Shown: positions 42,479 through 51,606 of the stretch, one piece after another
Layout: each line of letters opens with the position of its first letter
How positions within the stretch are numbered: the first letter of the stretch is position 1
NCBI RefSeq assembly: GCF_030419005.1
Contig: NZ_CP106951.1
Coordinates: forward strand, 2,418,001-2,482,000
Length of the DNA: 64,000 nucleotides
DNA from: Eleftheria terrae
GTDB taxonomy: Bacteria > Pseudomonadota > Gammaproteobacteria > Burkholderiales > Burkholderiaceae_C
Direction of reading: 5' to 3'
Program-made: the position numbers and the translations under genes
The notes under the pieces: generated by a model
What the model saw: only the letters and a program-made list of their open reading frames with translations
The model's database searches: none
What the model was told of the DNA's origin: nothing

Positions 42479-44077
42479 TCAGACGAACTTGCGCTCGGCC
42501 ACCGGCGGCGGCGTCCACTGGTAGAGCCAGGTCTCGCTGAGCGGCTGGCCGTCGCACTGCAGGTGCATGCGCAGGTTGATCGGCTCGGTGCTGTTGTCGG
42601 TGGGCCGCAGGTCGAACATGGCCCGCCAGCCTTCGATGGCGCCTTGCGGCCGGGCCGAGGTGATCTCCACCTTGCCGCGCGAGGCGGTGATGACCGGCTC
42701 GACCTTGGCGTTCTTGCCCAGCAGCGAGAAGTCGCCGCCAGCGAAGTCGACTGCAAAGCGCCACGAGAAGTACTTGCGCGGCTGCCCCACCACGCCGCCC
42801 AGCCCGGTGCGGGTGGCCACCACATGGGCCAGCGGCGGCCTTGCCGGCGGCTGGGCCCCCCAGTAGAGCCGGTATGAGAACAGCAGCTCCTGCCCCGGCT
42901 GCGGCTTGGCGGCCGGGTTCCAGAAGGCGACGATGTTGTCGAAGGTTTCGTCGACGGTGGGGATCTCGACCAGTTGCACCGAGCCCGCGCCCCAGCCGGC
43001 CTTCGGCTCCACCCACAGGCAGGGGCGCTTGTCGTAGAACACGCCGTCGTCCTGGTAGTTGTTGAAGTCGCGGTCGCGCTGCAGCAGGCCGAAGCCACGC
43101 GGGTTGTTGTCCTGGTAGGCGTTGAAGCGCAGCTGGGCCGGATTGGTCAGCGGGCGCCAGATCCATTCGCCGTTGCCGGTCCACATCTGCAGGCCATCGG
43201 TGTCGTGGATCTCGGGGCGCCAGTCGTTGGCCATGCGCTTGTCGTTCTCGCCGAACTGGAACATGCTGGTGCACGGCGCAATGCCCAGGCGCTCGATGGT
43301 CTTGCGCGGGTACAGCGCGGCATCGATGTCCATCACCTGGGTGTCGCCCGGCGTGATGGCGAAGCGGTAGGCGCCAGCCACGCTGGGTGAGTCGAGCAGC
43401 GCGTAGACGATGACGGTGTTCGACTGCGGCGCCGGCTTCTCCAGCCAGTAGGCCACGAAGTTGGGGAACTCCTCCGGTCGCGGCAGGCCGGAATCGATCG
43501 CCAGCCCGCGGGCCGACTGGCCGTACTGCCACTCTCCCCCCACCGCGCGGAAGTAGCTCGCGCCGAGGAAGGCGGAGATGTCACGCTCCAGGTCGGTATG
43601 GAAGTTCAGCCGGAAGCCGGCGAAGCCGAGGTCCTGCGGCAGGCTGGCGGCATTCACACCGCTCTTGGTGTGGTCGAACATGGCCGGGTCGTAGGCCAGC
43701 TCCCGGGCCCGGCCCTCGACCACCTCATACAGCCGCACCGGTGACTTGAAGAACAGGCCGAGGTGGAAGAACTGCGCCTGGAAACGCAGCTTGTCGTCGC
43801 GCCACAGTGCATGGTCCTTGTTGAAGCGGATCGACTGGTACTGGTCCCAGTCGAGCGACTCGATCGACTTGGGCAGCGTGGTGCGGGGCGCCTGGTAGGG
43901 CTTGGCGGCCAGGCTGCGCGCATGACCCTTGAGCCACGCCAGGTCGAAAGCCTGCGGCTTGCCGATGGCCTGCAGCTGGGCGGCATGCGCGGCGATGGAG
44001 AACCAGGGGGTGGTGGGTGCGAGGGCGGCCAGGCCGACCGCTTTGCTGGTGTGGGAGAGGAAACGTCTTCTTTGCAC
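42479..44077 (-). CDS. opgD: Glucan biosynthesis protein D (periplasmic, Tat-exported)
   Basis: A 532-residue OpgD/OpgG family protein for osmoregulated periplasmic glucans. The twin-arginine signal is RRRFLSHTSKAVGLAALAP with cleavage near AAHA. The mature enzyme has LPQDLGFAGFRLNFH, FLGASYFRAVGGEWQYGQSARGLAID, ERLGIAPCTSMFQFGEND and RDFNNYQDDGVFYDKRPCLWVEP, all typical. The start is taken as GTG 44077, which places the RR motif at the N-terminus. No ribosome site is evident, so the start is uncertain. It ends 69 bp before the narX start on the same strand. Confidence 0.93.
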   Translation of the reverse strand: MQRRRFLSHTSKAVGLAALAPTTPWFSIAAHAAQLQAIGKPQAFDLAWLKGHARSLAAKPYQAPRTTLPKSIESLDWDQYQSIRFNKDHALWRDDKLRFQAQFFHLGLFFKSPVRLYEVVEGRARELAYDPAMFDHTKSGVNAASLPQDLGFAGFRLNFHTDLERDISAFLGASYFRAVGGEWQYGQSARGLAIDSGLPRPEEFPNFVAYWLEKPAPQSNTVIVYALLDSPSVAGAYRFAITPGDTQVMDIDAALYPRKTIERLGIAPCTSMFQFGENDKRMANDWRPEIHDTDGLQMWTGNGEWIWRPLTNPAQLRFNAYQDNNPRGFGLLQRDRDFNNYQDDGVFYDKRPCLWVEPKAGWGAGSVQLVEIPTVDETFDNIVAFWNPAAKPQPGQELLFSYRLYWGAQPPARPPLAHVVATRTGLGGVVGQPRKYFSWRFAVDFAGGDFSLLGKNAKVEPVITASRGKVEITSARPQGAIEGWRAMFDLRPTDNSTEPINLRMHLQCDGQPLSETWLYQWTPPPVAERKFV

Positions 44078-44273
44078 GTGTGAGGCGACAGCGGGGGTTG
44101 GACACGGCAGCCGCAAGGGGCACCGCGCGAAGCGGTCGCCATCACCGGGCCGAAGGCCGGTGTCGGCCGCAAGAAGGGTGGCCCCATGGTAGCGGCCACA
44201 AGCGCCGCTTCCGCCCGCACATCGCAACTTTTGGTGACCACCACCGCGCACCCGCGACGACCGCGCCCTCCCC

Positions 44274-44309
44274 AAAAAGAAAACGGCCCCAGGCAAGCCG
44301 GGGGCCGTT
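44274..44309 (-). terminator. Rho-independent terminator after the MHS transporter operon
   Basis: On the minus strand AACGGCCCC (arm at 44309-44301) pairs with GGGGCCGTT (arm at 44290-44282), followed by TTTTCTTTTT (to 44274). This is a classic stem plus T-tract located 20 bp past the stop of the 48-residue gene. Confidence 0.88.
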
Positions 44310-44328
44310 CGAGGCAGCGGTGCGCGCG

Positions 44329-44475
44329 CTATTTGCTGGCCGCGGGTTCGGGCGCCGGCGCATGTGTCGCATCGGCACCGTGCTTCTCACCGCTCATGTC
44401 GATGTCGCCGCCATTCATCAGCATGGCCACTGCCAGCGCCGAGAAGAGGGCGAAACCGGCCGCGATTTTCCACAT
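44329..44475 (-). CDS. Small single-span membrane protein next to the MHS transporter
   Basis: A 48-residue protein: one membrane segment (KIAAGFALFSALAVAMLM) and an acidic His/Ala/Pro tail ending EPAASK. AAAGGA precedes the ATG at 44475. It starts 22 bp after the transporter stop and is followed by a strong terminator, so it is a real second gene of the operon. It may be a small accessory subunit or stabiliser of the transporter (inference). No family recognised. Confidence 0.78.
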   Translation of the reverse strand: MWKIAAGFALFSALAVAMLMNGGDIDMSGEKHGADATHAPAPEPAASK

Positions 44476-44497
44476 GGGTCAGATCCTTTCGAGGGCG

Positions 44498-46171
44498 TCA
44501 GTCGTTGGCGAAGATGTCGTTGTCCTTGGTCTCGCGCACGAACAGCGTGCCGATGGCCACCGTGGCCAGCGCGATGATGATGGGATACCAGAGGCCGTTA
44601 TAGATGTTGCCCGTCTGCGCCACGATGGCGAACGAGATGGTGGGCAGCAGGCCGCCGAACCAGCCGTTGCCGATGTGGTACGGCAGGCTCATCGAGGTGT
44701 AGCGGATGCGGGTGGGGAACATCTCGACCAGCATCGCCGCGATCGGGCCGTAGACCATGGTGACGTAGATCACCAGCAGGGTCAGGATGGCCACGATCAT
44801 CGGCTTGTTCAGCTTGGCGGGATCGGCCTTGGCCGGATAGCCGGCTTCCTTGATGGCGGTCGACACGGCCTTCTTGAACTCGGCGTCCTTGGCCTTCAGC
44901 GCATCGCCGCTGAAGGCCTTGGCGTCATAGGACGGGATGGTCTTGTCGCCGACCTTGATCACCGCGGCGCCGCTGCCGTCCACCGTCTCGTAGTTCACCG
45001 AGTTGGCGGCCAGCACCTGCTTGGCCACGTCGCAGGAACTGGTGAACTTGGCCGTGCCCGTCGGGTTGAACTGGAAGGAGCACTCGGCCGGGTCGGCCAC
45101 CACCGACACCGGGGCCGAAGCCTGGGCGCGCGCCAGGTCCGGGTTGGCGGCCTGGGTCAGGGCCTTGAACAGCGGCATGTAGGTCAGCGCCGCGATCAGG
45201 CAGCCGGCCAGGATGATGGGCTTGCGGCCGATCTTGTCGCTCAGCGTGCCGAACACCACGAAGAAGGGCGTGCCCAGCAGCAGGCCGAGCGCAACCAGCA
45301 CGTTGGCGGTGCCCATGTCGACCTTCAGCGTCTGCTGCAGGAAGAACAGCGCGTAGAACTGGCCCGTGTACCAGACCACCGCCTGGCCAGCCACCAGGCC
45401 CACCAGCGCGAGGATCACGATCTTCAGGTTCTTCCACTGGCCAAAGGACTCCGCCAGCGGCGCCTTGGAGGTCTTGCCCTCGGCCTTCATCTTCTGGAAG
45501 GCCGGCGACTCGTTCATGCTCATGCGGATCCACACCGACACGGCCAGCAGCAGGATGGACAGCACGAAGGGAATGCGCCAGCCCCATTCCTTGAAGGCGT
45601 CCTCGCCGACCAGGGTGCGGGTGCCGAGGATGACCATCAGCGACAGGAAGAGGCCCAGCGTCGCGGTGGTCTGGATCCAGGAGGTGAAGGCGCCACGCCG
45701 GCCGTGCGGCGCATGCTCGGCCACATAGGTGGCCGCGCCGCCGTACTCGCCGCCGAGCGCCAGGCCCTGCAGCAGCCGCAGCACGATCAGCACCACCGGC
45801 GCGGCCACGCCGATGGAGGCATAGCTGGGCAGCACGCCGACGATGAAGGTCGACAGGCCCATCAGCAGGATGGTCAGCAGGAAGGTGTACTTGCGTCCGA
45901 TCATGTCGCCGAGCCGGCCGAACACCAGTGCGCCGAAGGGCCGCACGATGAAGCCGGCGGCGAAGGCCAGCAGCGCGAAGATGAAGGCCGACGTCGGGTC
46001 CAGCCCGCTGAAGAACTGGGCCGCGATGATGCTCGCCAGCGAGCCATAAAGGTAAAAGTCGTACCACTCGAAAACGGTGCCCAGGGAGGACGCGAAGATG
46101 ACCTTCTGTTCCTCCTTGGTCATCGGCGCCTTGCTCGGTGCGGGCGCCTGCTTCGTCAGCGTTGCTGCCAT
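44498..46171 (-). CDS. Metabolite:H+ symporter (MHS) family MFS transporter
   Basis: A 557-residue, 12-span transporter. MHS motifs are ASSLGTVFEWYDFYLYGSLA, FGRLGDMIGRKYTFL and LQGLALGGEYGGAATYVAEHAP. An unusual loop of about 110 residues separates membrane segments 8 and 9 (between YMPLFKALTQA and KPMIVAIL). It has two cysteines (AECSF, SSCDV) and looks like a small folded domain. Substrates of this family are carboxylates or betaines; none can be assigned here. It shares its transcript with the 48-residue protein downstream. Confidence 0.9.
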   Translation of the reverse strand: MAATLTKQAPAPSKAPMTKEEQKVIFASSLGTVFEWYDFYLYGSLASIIAAQFFSGLDPTSAFIFALLAFAAGFIVRPFGALVFGRLGDMIGRKYTFLLTILLMGLSTFIVGVLPSYASIGVAAPVVLIVLRLLQGLALGGEYGGAATYVAEHAPHGRRGAFTSWIQTTATLGLFLSLMVILGTRTLVGEDAFKEWGWRIPFVLSILLLAVSVWIRMSMNESPAFQKMKAEGKTSKAPLAESFGQWKNLKIVILALVGLVAGQAVVWYTGQFYALFFLQQTLKVDMGTANVLVALGLLLGTPFFVVFGTLSDKIGRKPIILAGCLIAALTYMPLFKALTQAANPDLARAQASAPVSVVADPAECSFQFNPTGTAKFTSSCDVAKQVLAANSVNYETVDGSGAAVIKVGDKTIPSYDAKAFSGDALKAKDAEFKKAVSTAIKEAGYPAKADPAKLNKPMIVAILTLLVIYVTMVYGPIAAMLVEMFPTRIRYTSMSLPYHIGNGWFGGLLPTISFAIVAQTGNIYNGLWYPIIIALATVAIGTLFVRETKDNDIFAND

Positions 46172-46404
46172 GAATGTGTCTCCGGTTTGCAGAACCCCGC
46201 CGGCGAGGGCGGTCGCGAGGCCGACTATCAGCGCGGGCTCTGACCGCGTGCTGACGCCCAGCCAACGGGAGCTGACAAATTAAGGTGTAACCCTGAGTTG
46301 CCTTTTCTTGATGTGCAACCGAATGCGAACACGGCAGCCGCACCCGGGAAAACGATCAGGCCCGCGGCGGCACTTTTGCACGCCGCGCCGAATGGGGGTT
46401 TTCC

Positions 46405-47088
46405 TCAGGGTGCTGGTGCGGACCCGGGGTCGCCGCCAATGCGCGACTGGCGGCGCTGCGACCCGGCCGGCCAGTCGGCGGCGCCCATCCATTCGGGGCT
46501 GTCGAACCAGGGATCGCCTTGCAGGCAGGCGCGCAGCATCTCGAGCGAGTCGGCGCCCCAGAACAGGCGGCCCTCCAGCTCGATGGTGGGCACGCCGAAG
46601 ACACCGCGCCGGGCGGCCTCGGCAGTGGCGTCGCGCAGCTCGTCCTTGACGGCCTGGCTGGCGGGATCGCGCCGGGGCGACAGGCGCTCGAGCAGCGCTG
46701 GCAGCCGGGCCGGGTCTTCGGCGTCGAGGCCACTGTCCCAGACATGGTGGAACAGGGTCTCGCAGACCCAGCGGTTGGGCGTGCCGCCCGCGGGTGCGCA
46801 GGCGCGCGCCAGGCGCAGCAGCGGCAAGGGGTTGAAGGGATGGGTGGCCGGCTGGCGCAGCGGCACGCCCTGTCGGCGCGCCTGCCACAGGATCTGGCGG
46901 TAGGTCCAGGCCCGCTTCGGTGCGATCTCGGCCGGGCCGAGCTGGCCATGGTGCTGCAGCAGGCCGGCGAACAGCACCGGCTCATAGCGCACCTCGTAGG
47001 AACAGCCGAGCAGCGCCACCGGCAGCCGGTGGAAGGCCAGCCAGGCATACGGCGACAGCAGGTCGAAATAAAAGCGCAGCTGTTTCAT
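46405..47088 (-). CDS. DsbA-family protein, 2-hydroxychromene-2-carboxylate isomerase-like
   Basis: A 227-residue cytoplasmic thioredoxin-fold protein of the kappa-GST/HCCA isomerase type. It starts RFYFDLLSPYAWLAFHRLP, where the Ser of SPYAW takes the place of the usual CxxC and binds glutathione. It ends with GVFGVPTIELEGRLFWGADSLEML. The family isomerises glutathione-bound intermediates of aromatic degradation, but the substrate here is unknown. GGGAG precedes the ATG, which overlaps the DUF1289 stop. It is last in the liu-side run. A second copy type is at 53354-53956. Confidence 0.88.
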   Translation of the reverse strand: MKQLRFYFDLLSPYAWLAFHRLPVALLGCSYEVRYEPVLFAGLLQHHGQLGPAEIAPKRAWTYRQILWQARRQGVPLRQPATHPFNPLPLLRLARACAPAGGTPNRWVCETLFHHVWDSGLDAEDPARLPALLERLSPRRDPASQAVKDELRDATAEAARRGVFGVPTIELEGRLFWGADSLEMLRACLQGDPWFDSPEWMGAADWPAGSQRRQSRIGGDPGSAPAP

Positions 47089-47312
47089 TCCCTGCTCCCG
47101 TCGTTGCGTCCGGCCGGGGCGGTGCCGGCCTGCTGCCGCAGCGGCAGCTGTTGCCACACCTGCCGCTTGTCGGCCTCGCTCATGGTGGACCAGGCTGCGA
47201 TCTCGTCCAGGCTGCGCAGGCAGCCTTCGCACCAGCCGCTGCGGGCGTCCATGCGGCAGATGCCGATGCAGGGGCTGGGCACGGCAGCGGCCTCGGGCAC
47301 CGGGCGCGTCAT
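47085..47312 (-). CDS. DUF1289 Cys-rich small protein
   Basis: A 75-residue protein with the DUF1289 pattern SPCIGICRMD...GWCEGCLRSLDEIAAW: four cysteines in CxxxC and CxxC pairs, probably metal-binding. It overlaps the next gene by 4 bp (ATGA) and follows the YbaK-type gene by 25 bp. Function unknown; family members often sit near folate or Fe-S genes. Confidence 0.88.
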   Translation of the reverse strand: MTRPVPEAAAVPSPCIGICRMDARSGWCEGCLRSLDEIAAWSTMSEADKRQVWQQLPLRQQAGTAPAGRNDGSRE

Positions 47313-47337
47313 CGTGCCGGGGCCGGGCAGCCGGCGA

Positions 47338-47826
47338 TCATTCGGTGACGTCCTCGACCGGCGCGCCGGTCAGCCGGGCCAGCTCCTGCGGCGCCACCCG
47401 GAACACGCCCTTGGGATGGCCTGCCGCCGCCCAGACCTCGGCGAAGCGGAACAGCTCGCGGTCGATCAGGGTCACCGGCTCGCTCAGGTGGGCCACCGGC
47501 GACACGCCGCCGATGGTGAAGCCGGTGCGGGCCTTCACGAAGTCCGGATCGGCCCGGCCAACCGGGCCGGCCAGCGCGGCCACCTTGCGCTCGTCGACGC
47601 GCTTGTCGCCCGAGGTCACCACCAGCACTGCGGCATCGTCGCTGCGGCGGCGGAAGATCACGCTCTTGGCGATCTGCCCGACGCTCACGCCCAGCGCATC
47701 GGCCGCCTCGCGGGCGGTGCGTGCGGGCAGCTCGAGCAGCACCGGTGCGTGCGGGTGCCCGAGGCGCTGCAACGCGACGCTGACCCGCTGGTAGCCCTCG
47801 GAGGGCGCCTCGTCCGGTGCGCTCAT
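47338..47826 (-). CDS. YbaK/ProX-type aminoacyl-tRNA deacylase-like protein
   Basis: A 162-residue single-domain protein of the YbaK/EbsC type, which removes wrongly attached amino acids from tRNA. Conserved parts are QIAKSVIFRR, VLVVTSGDKRVDERKVAAL, GFTIGGVSPVAH and LIDRELFRFAEVWAAAGHPKGVFRV. Its ATG overlaps the liuE stop (ATGA), an odd but tight coupling to leucine catabolism. Confidence 0.9.
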   Translation of the reverse strand: MSAPDEAPSEGYQRVSVALQRLGHPHAPVLLELPARTAREAADALGVSVGQIAKSVIFRRRSDDAAVLVVTSGDKRVDERKVAALAGPVGRADPDFVKARTGFTIGGVSPVAHLSEPVTLIDRELFRFAEVWAAAGHPKGVFRVAPQELARLTGAPVEDVTE

Positions 47827-48749
47827 GCGGCCTCCGCCACGCTGGAAGTGCGCTTCGCCAGCAGTGCATTGCTGACGCGGGAAACCGGCTTGCGACCCAG
47901 CACGCCGGAGATGTAGTGCGCCGCGTCGACCAGGCGGTCGAGGTCCACGCCGCTGTCGATGCCCAGGCCCTGCAGCAGGAACACCACGTCCTCGGTCGCC
48001 ACGTTGCCGGTGGCGCCCTTGGCATAGGGGCAGCCGCCGAGGCCGGCGACGCTGGTGTCGAAGGTGTGCACGCCCAGCTCCAGGCAGGCGTAGATGTTGG
48101 CGAGCGCCTGGCCGTAGGTGTCGTGGAAATGACCGCTGACCTCGGCCAGCGGGTAGTGTCTGAGCGCCCGCTCCATGGCCGCCTGCACCCGCCGCGGGGT
48201 GCCGACACCGATGGTGTCGGCCACGCCGACATGGTCCACGCCGATGCCCTTCATCAGCCGCACCACCCGCTCGACCTCGTCGGGCGAGACCTCGCCCTGG
48301 TAGGGGCAGCCCAGCGCGCAGGAGATTGCGCCGCGCACCTTCAGGCCCTGCGCCTGCGCCTGGGCCACCACCGGGCGGAAGCGCTCGATCGATTCCTCGA
48401 TCGAGCAGTTGATGTTGCGCTGGCTGAAGGCTTCGCTGGCGGCGCCGAAGACGACGATCTCGTCGGGCCGGGTCGGCAGTGCCGCTTCCAGGCCCTTCAG
48501 GTTGGGCGTGAGCACCGAGTAGCGCACGCCGTCCTGCCGCTGCAGGCCAGCCATGACCTCGGCGTTGTCGGCCATCTGCGGCACCCACTTCGGGCTGACG
48601 AAGCTGGTGACCTCGATCTCGCGCAGGCCGGCGGACTGCAGCCGGTGCACCAGCTCCACCTTGCTCGCGGCCTCGACCGCCTGCTTCTCGTTCTGCAGCC
48701 CGTCTCTCGGGCCCACCTCGACCAGGGTGACGCGCTGGGGCAGCATCAT
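47823..48749 (-). CDS. liuE: Hydroxymethylglutaryl-CoA lyase
   Basis: A 308-residue TIM-barrel lyase that splits HMG-CoA to acetyl-CoA and acetoacetate, the last step of leucine breakdown. It begins VTLVEVGPRDGLQNEKQ (metal Asp and catalytic Arg) and has SPKWVPQMADN, HFHDTYGQALANI (metal His pair) and the signature loop GLGGCPYAKGATGNVATED with the catalytic Cys. It is 69 bp after liuD. Confidence 0.96.
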   Translation of the reverse strand: MMLPQRVTLVEVGPRDGLQNEKQAVEAASKVELVHRLQSAGLREIEVTSFVSPKWVPQMADNAEVMAGLQRQDGVRYSVLTPNLKGLEAALPTRPDEIVVFGAASEAFSQRNINCSIEESIERFRPVVAQAQAQGLKVRGAISCALGCPYQGEVSPDEVERVVRLMKGIGVDHVGVADTIGVGTPRRVQAAMERALRHYPLAEVSGHFHDTYGQALANIYACLELGVHTFDTSVAGLGGCPYAKGATGNVATEDVVFLLQGLGIDSGVDLDRLVDAAHYISGVLGRKPVSRVSNALLAKRTSSVAEAA

Positions 48750-48818
48750 CGTCGTCTCTCCAGGGTTGCTTTGCGGGCCGGCGATGGTGCCGGCCGCCTC
48801 ATTCTGCCGTGGATGGCG

Positions 48819-50810
48819 TCAGGCCGCCTTCAGGCGCAGCAGCTCGGCGCCCTCGGCCAGCTGGTCGCCGACGCGGTACAGCACTTCGTCCACCACGCCG
48901 TCGGCCGGCGCGGCAATGGCGTGCTCCATCTTCATCGCCTCCATCACCGCCAGCGGCTGGCCCTTGGTGACCGCCTGGCCGGGCGCCACATGCAGCGCGA
49001 TCAGCTTGCCGGGCATCGGCGCGGTCAGCCGGCCGGCATCGTGCCCCGCTTCGCCGGCATGGGCGATGGGGTCCACCCACTGCAGCGAGGCCGAGCCCTG
49101 CGGCGCGAACACCGCATAGGTCTCGCCATGGCGGTAGACCGCCAGCTGCCAGCGTTCGTCGCCGAGCGTCACGTCGTAGCGGTCCGGGCCGAGCGGGCGC
49201 ACCAGCAGCGCGCGGCGGTCCTCGCCCAGCTCAAGCCGGTGCGAACCGTCGTGCAGGTAGTGCAGGCCGGCCACATGGCGCTGGCCGCTGCCGTCCAGCA
49301 CCTCCAGGCGGCGCCGGGCCACGCCGTGCAGGCGCCAGCCGCCGCGGCGCGACCAGGGGTCGGCGGTCTCGGCCCCCGCCTCTTCGCCCAGCAGGCGGGC
49401 CGCCAGGCCGGCCAGCGCGGCCTGCAGCGGCAATCCGGCCTGGCCAAACAGCACGGCGCGCTCGCGCTCGATCAGGGCGGTGTCCAGGTCCGCCCCCGCG
49501 AAGGAGCGGCTCGCCACCACGCGGCGCAGGAAGGCGGTGTTGGTGTGCAGCCCGACGATGTGCGTCTCGGCCAGCGCGGCATCCAGCCGTGCGAGCGCCT
49601 GTGCGCGGTCCTCGCCCCAGACGATGAGCTTGGCGATCATCGAGTCGTAGTAGGGCGAGATCTCGTCGCCCTCGCGCACGCCGGCGTCGATGCGCACCGG
49701 CGCCACCTGGAACTCGGCGGCCGCGGCCGGCGTGCGGAACACCCGCAGGCGGCCAGTGGCAGGCAGGAACTGCGCTTCCGGGTTCTCGGCGCACAGCCGC
49801 GCCTCGATGGCATGGCCGTGGATGCGCAGCTGCTCCTGGCGCGCCGGCAGCGGCTGGCCGGCCGCCACACGCAGCTGCCACTCCACCAGGTCGTGCCCGG
49901 TGATGGCCTCGGTCACCGGATGCTCGACCTGCAGCCGGGTGTTCATCTCCATGAAGTAGAAGCGCCCGTCCTGCTCGGCGATGAACTCCACCGTGCCGGC
50001 GCCGACATAGCCGACGGCCCGCGCCGCCGCCACCGCGGCCTCGCCCATCTCGGCGCGCCGCTCGGGCGTCATGCCGGGCGCGGGCGCCTCCTCCAGCACC
50101 TTCTGGTGGCGCCGCTGCACCGAGCAGTCGCGCTCGAACAGGTAGACATAGCCGCCCAGGCTGTCGCCGAAGACCTGGATCTCGATGTGGCGCGGGCGGG
50201 TGACATAGCGCTCCACCAGCACATGGTCGTCGCCGAAGCTGGCGGCCGCCTCGCGCTTGCAGGAGGCCAGCGCGGCCTCGAACTCCTCGCCACTGGCCAC
50301 CAGCCGCATGCCCTTGCCACCGCCGCCGGCGCTCGCCTTGATCAGCACCGGATAGCCGATGCGGTCGGCCTGGGCCTTGAGGAAGTCCGGTTCCTGGCGG
50401 TCGCCGTGGTAGCCCGGCACCAGCGGCACGCCGGCCTTCTCCATCAGCGCCTTGGCGGCGGCCTTGCTGCCCATGGCCGCGATGGCCGACGCCGGCGGGC
50501 CGATGAAGGCGATGCCGGCTTCCGCGCAGGCGCGGGCGAAGCCTTCGTTCTCGCTCAGGAAGCCGTAGCCGGGGTGCACCGCCTCGGCGCCGGTGGCGCG
50601 GGCGGCCTCCAGCACGCGCTGGGCCAGCAGGTAGCTCTCGCGCGGCGCCGGAGCGCCGATGTGCACCGCCTCGTCACAGGCCCGCACATGCTTGGCCTGG
50701 GCGTCGGCGTCGGAGTAGACAGCCACGGTGCGGATGCCGAGGCGGCGCGCGGTGGCCGCCACGCGGCAGGCGATCTCGCCACGGTTGGCGATCAGGATCT
50801 TCTTGAACAT
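48819..50810 (-). CDS. liuD: Methylcrotonoyl-CoA carboxylase, biotin carboxylase/carrier subunit
   Basis: A 663-residue subunit. The ATP-grasp biotin carboxylase half starts KILIANRGEIACRV and has KASAGGGGKGMRLV, the catalytic ERDCSVQRRHQKV and EMNTRLQVEHPVTE. The BT linker and biotinyl domain lie at the end, with the biotinylated Lys in EAMKMEH. It carboxylates 3-methylcrotonyl-CoA together with LiuB. GGAAAG precedes the ATG, two bases after liuC. Confidence 0.96.
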   Translation of the reverse strand: MFKKILIANRGEIACRVAATARRLGIRTVAVYSDADAQAKHVRACDEAVHIGAPAPRESYLLAQRVLEAARATGAEAVHPGYGFLSENEGFARACAEAGIAFIGPPASAIAAMGSKAAAKALMEKAGVPLVPGYHGDRQEPDFLKAQADRIGYPVLIKASAGGGGKGMRLVASGEEFEAALASCKREAAASFGDDHVLVERYVTRPRHIEIQVFGDSLGGYVYLFERDCSVQRRHQKVLEEAPAPGMTPERRAEMGEAAVAAARAVGYVGAGTVEFIAEQDGRFYFMEMNTRLQVEHPVTEAITGHDLVEWQLRVAAGQPLPARQEQLRIHGHAIEARLCAENPEAQFLPATGRLRVFRTPAAAAEFQVAPVRIDAGVREGDEISPYYDSMIAKLIVWGEDRAQALARLDAALAETHIVGLHTNTAFLRRVVASRSFAGADLDTALIERERAVLFGQAGLPLQAALAGLAARLLGEEAGAETADPWSRRGGWRLHGVARRRLEVLDGSGQRHVAGLHYLHDGSHRLELGEDRRALLVRPLGPDRYDVTLGDERWQLAVYRHGETYAVFAPQGSASLQWVDPIAHAGEAGHDAGRLTAPMPGKLIALHVAPGQAVTKGQPLAVMEAMKMEHAIAAPADGVVDEVLYRVGDQLAEGAELLRLKAA

Positions 50811-50812
50811 CG

Positions 50813-51598
50813 TCAGCTTTCCAGGGTCCAGCCTGCCGGCCGTTTGTCGAGGAAGGAGCGCACGCCTTCGCGGCCTTCGGCGCTGGCGCGCACATCGGCG
50901 ATGCGGCGCGCGGTGTCGGCACGCAGCTCGGGCGTGATCGGCGCGCCGGCCACGTCCTGCACCAGGCGCTTGCAGGCCTTCACCGCCTGCGGGCCGTTGG
51001 CGGCGATGGCCTGGGCCAGGGCCTCGATGCGGGCGTCCAGCTGCTCGGCTGCGCAGACCTCGTGCACGAAGCCGATGCGGTGCGCCTCGGCGGCGCTGAA
51101 GCGCTCGGCGGTGACGAAGTAGCGGCGTGCCGCCTGCTCGCCCATCGCGCGGACCACGTAGGGGCTGATGGTGGCCGGCAGCAGGCCCAGGCGCGCCTCG
51201 GAGAGGCAGAACTGCACCGTGTCGGCCGCCACCACCACGTCGCAGGCCGCGGCCAGGCCGACGCCGCCGGCATAGCAGTCGCCCTGGATGCGGCCGATCA
51301 CCGGCACCGGGCAGCTGTAGAGGCGCCACAGCATCCCGGCCAGGCGGGCGGCGTCGTCATGGTTCTGCTGCCAGCTGTAGTCGGCCATCGAGCGCATCCA
51401 GTTCAGGTCGGCGCCGGCGCTGAAGGCCTTGCCATGCGCGCCGAGCACGATCACCCGCACGGCAGGGTCCTCGCCCAGCGACTGGAAGGCCTCGGTCAGC
51501 TCGCCGATGGTGGCGTCGTTGAATGCATTGCGCACCTCGGGGCGGTTCAGGTAGACGCGGGCCACGGGGCCTTCGCGTCGGACATCGAGCATCTGCAT
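50813..51598 (-). CDS. liuC: Methylglutaconyl-CoA hydratase (enoyl-CoA hydratase family)
   Basis: A 261-residue crotonase-fold enzyme that hydrates 3-methylglutaconyl-CoA to HMG-CoA. Motifs are NRPEVRNAFNDATIGEL, FSAGADLNWM (oxyanion hole), GDCYAGGVGLAAACD and EARLGLLPATISPYV. GAGG precedes ATG 51598. It is packed between liuB (8 bp) and liuD (2 bp), which supports this substrate over a general enoyl-CoA. Confidence 0.93.
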   Translation of the reverse strand: MQMLDVRREGPVARVYLNRPEVRNAFNDATIGELTEAFQSLGEDPAVRVIVLGAHGKAFSAGADLNWMRSMADYSWQQNHDDAARLAGMLWRLYSCPVPVIGRIQGDCYAGGVGLAAACDVVVAADTVQFCLSEARLGLLPATISPYVVRAMGEQAARRYFVTAERFSAAEAHRIGFVHEVCAAEQLDARIEALAQAIAANGPQAVKACKRLVQDVAGAPITPELRADTARRIADVRASAEGREGVRSFLDKRPAGWTLES

Positions 51599-51606
51599 CG
51601 CGGACC

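Noticed and set aside
46310..46325. FNR-like TTGATGTGCAA upstream of the MHS transporter gene
   Set aside because: Only five bases separate TTG and CAA instead of eight, so it does not fit a dimer site.
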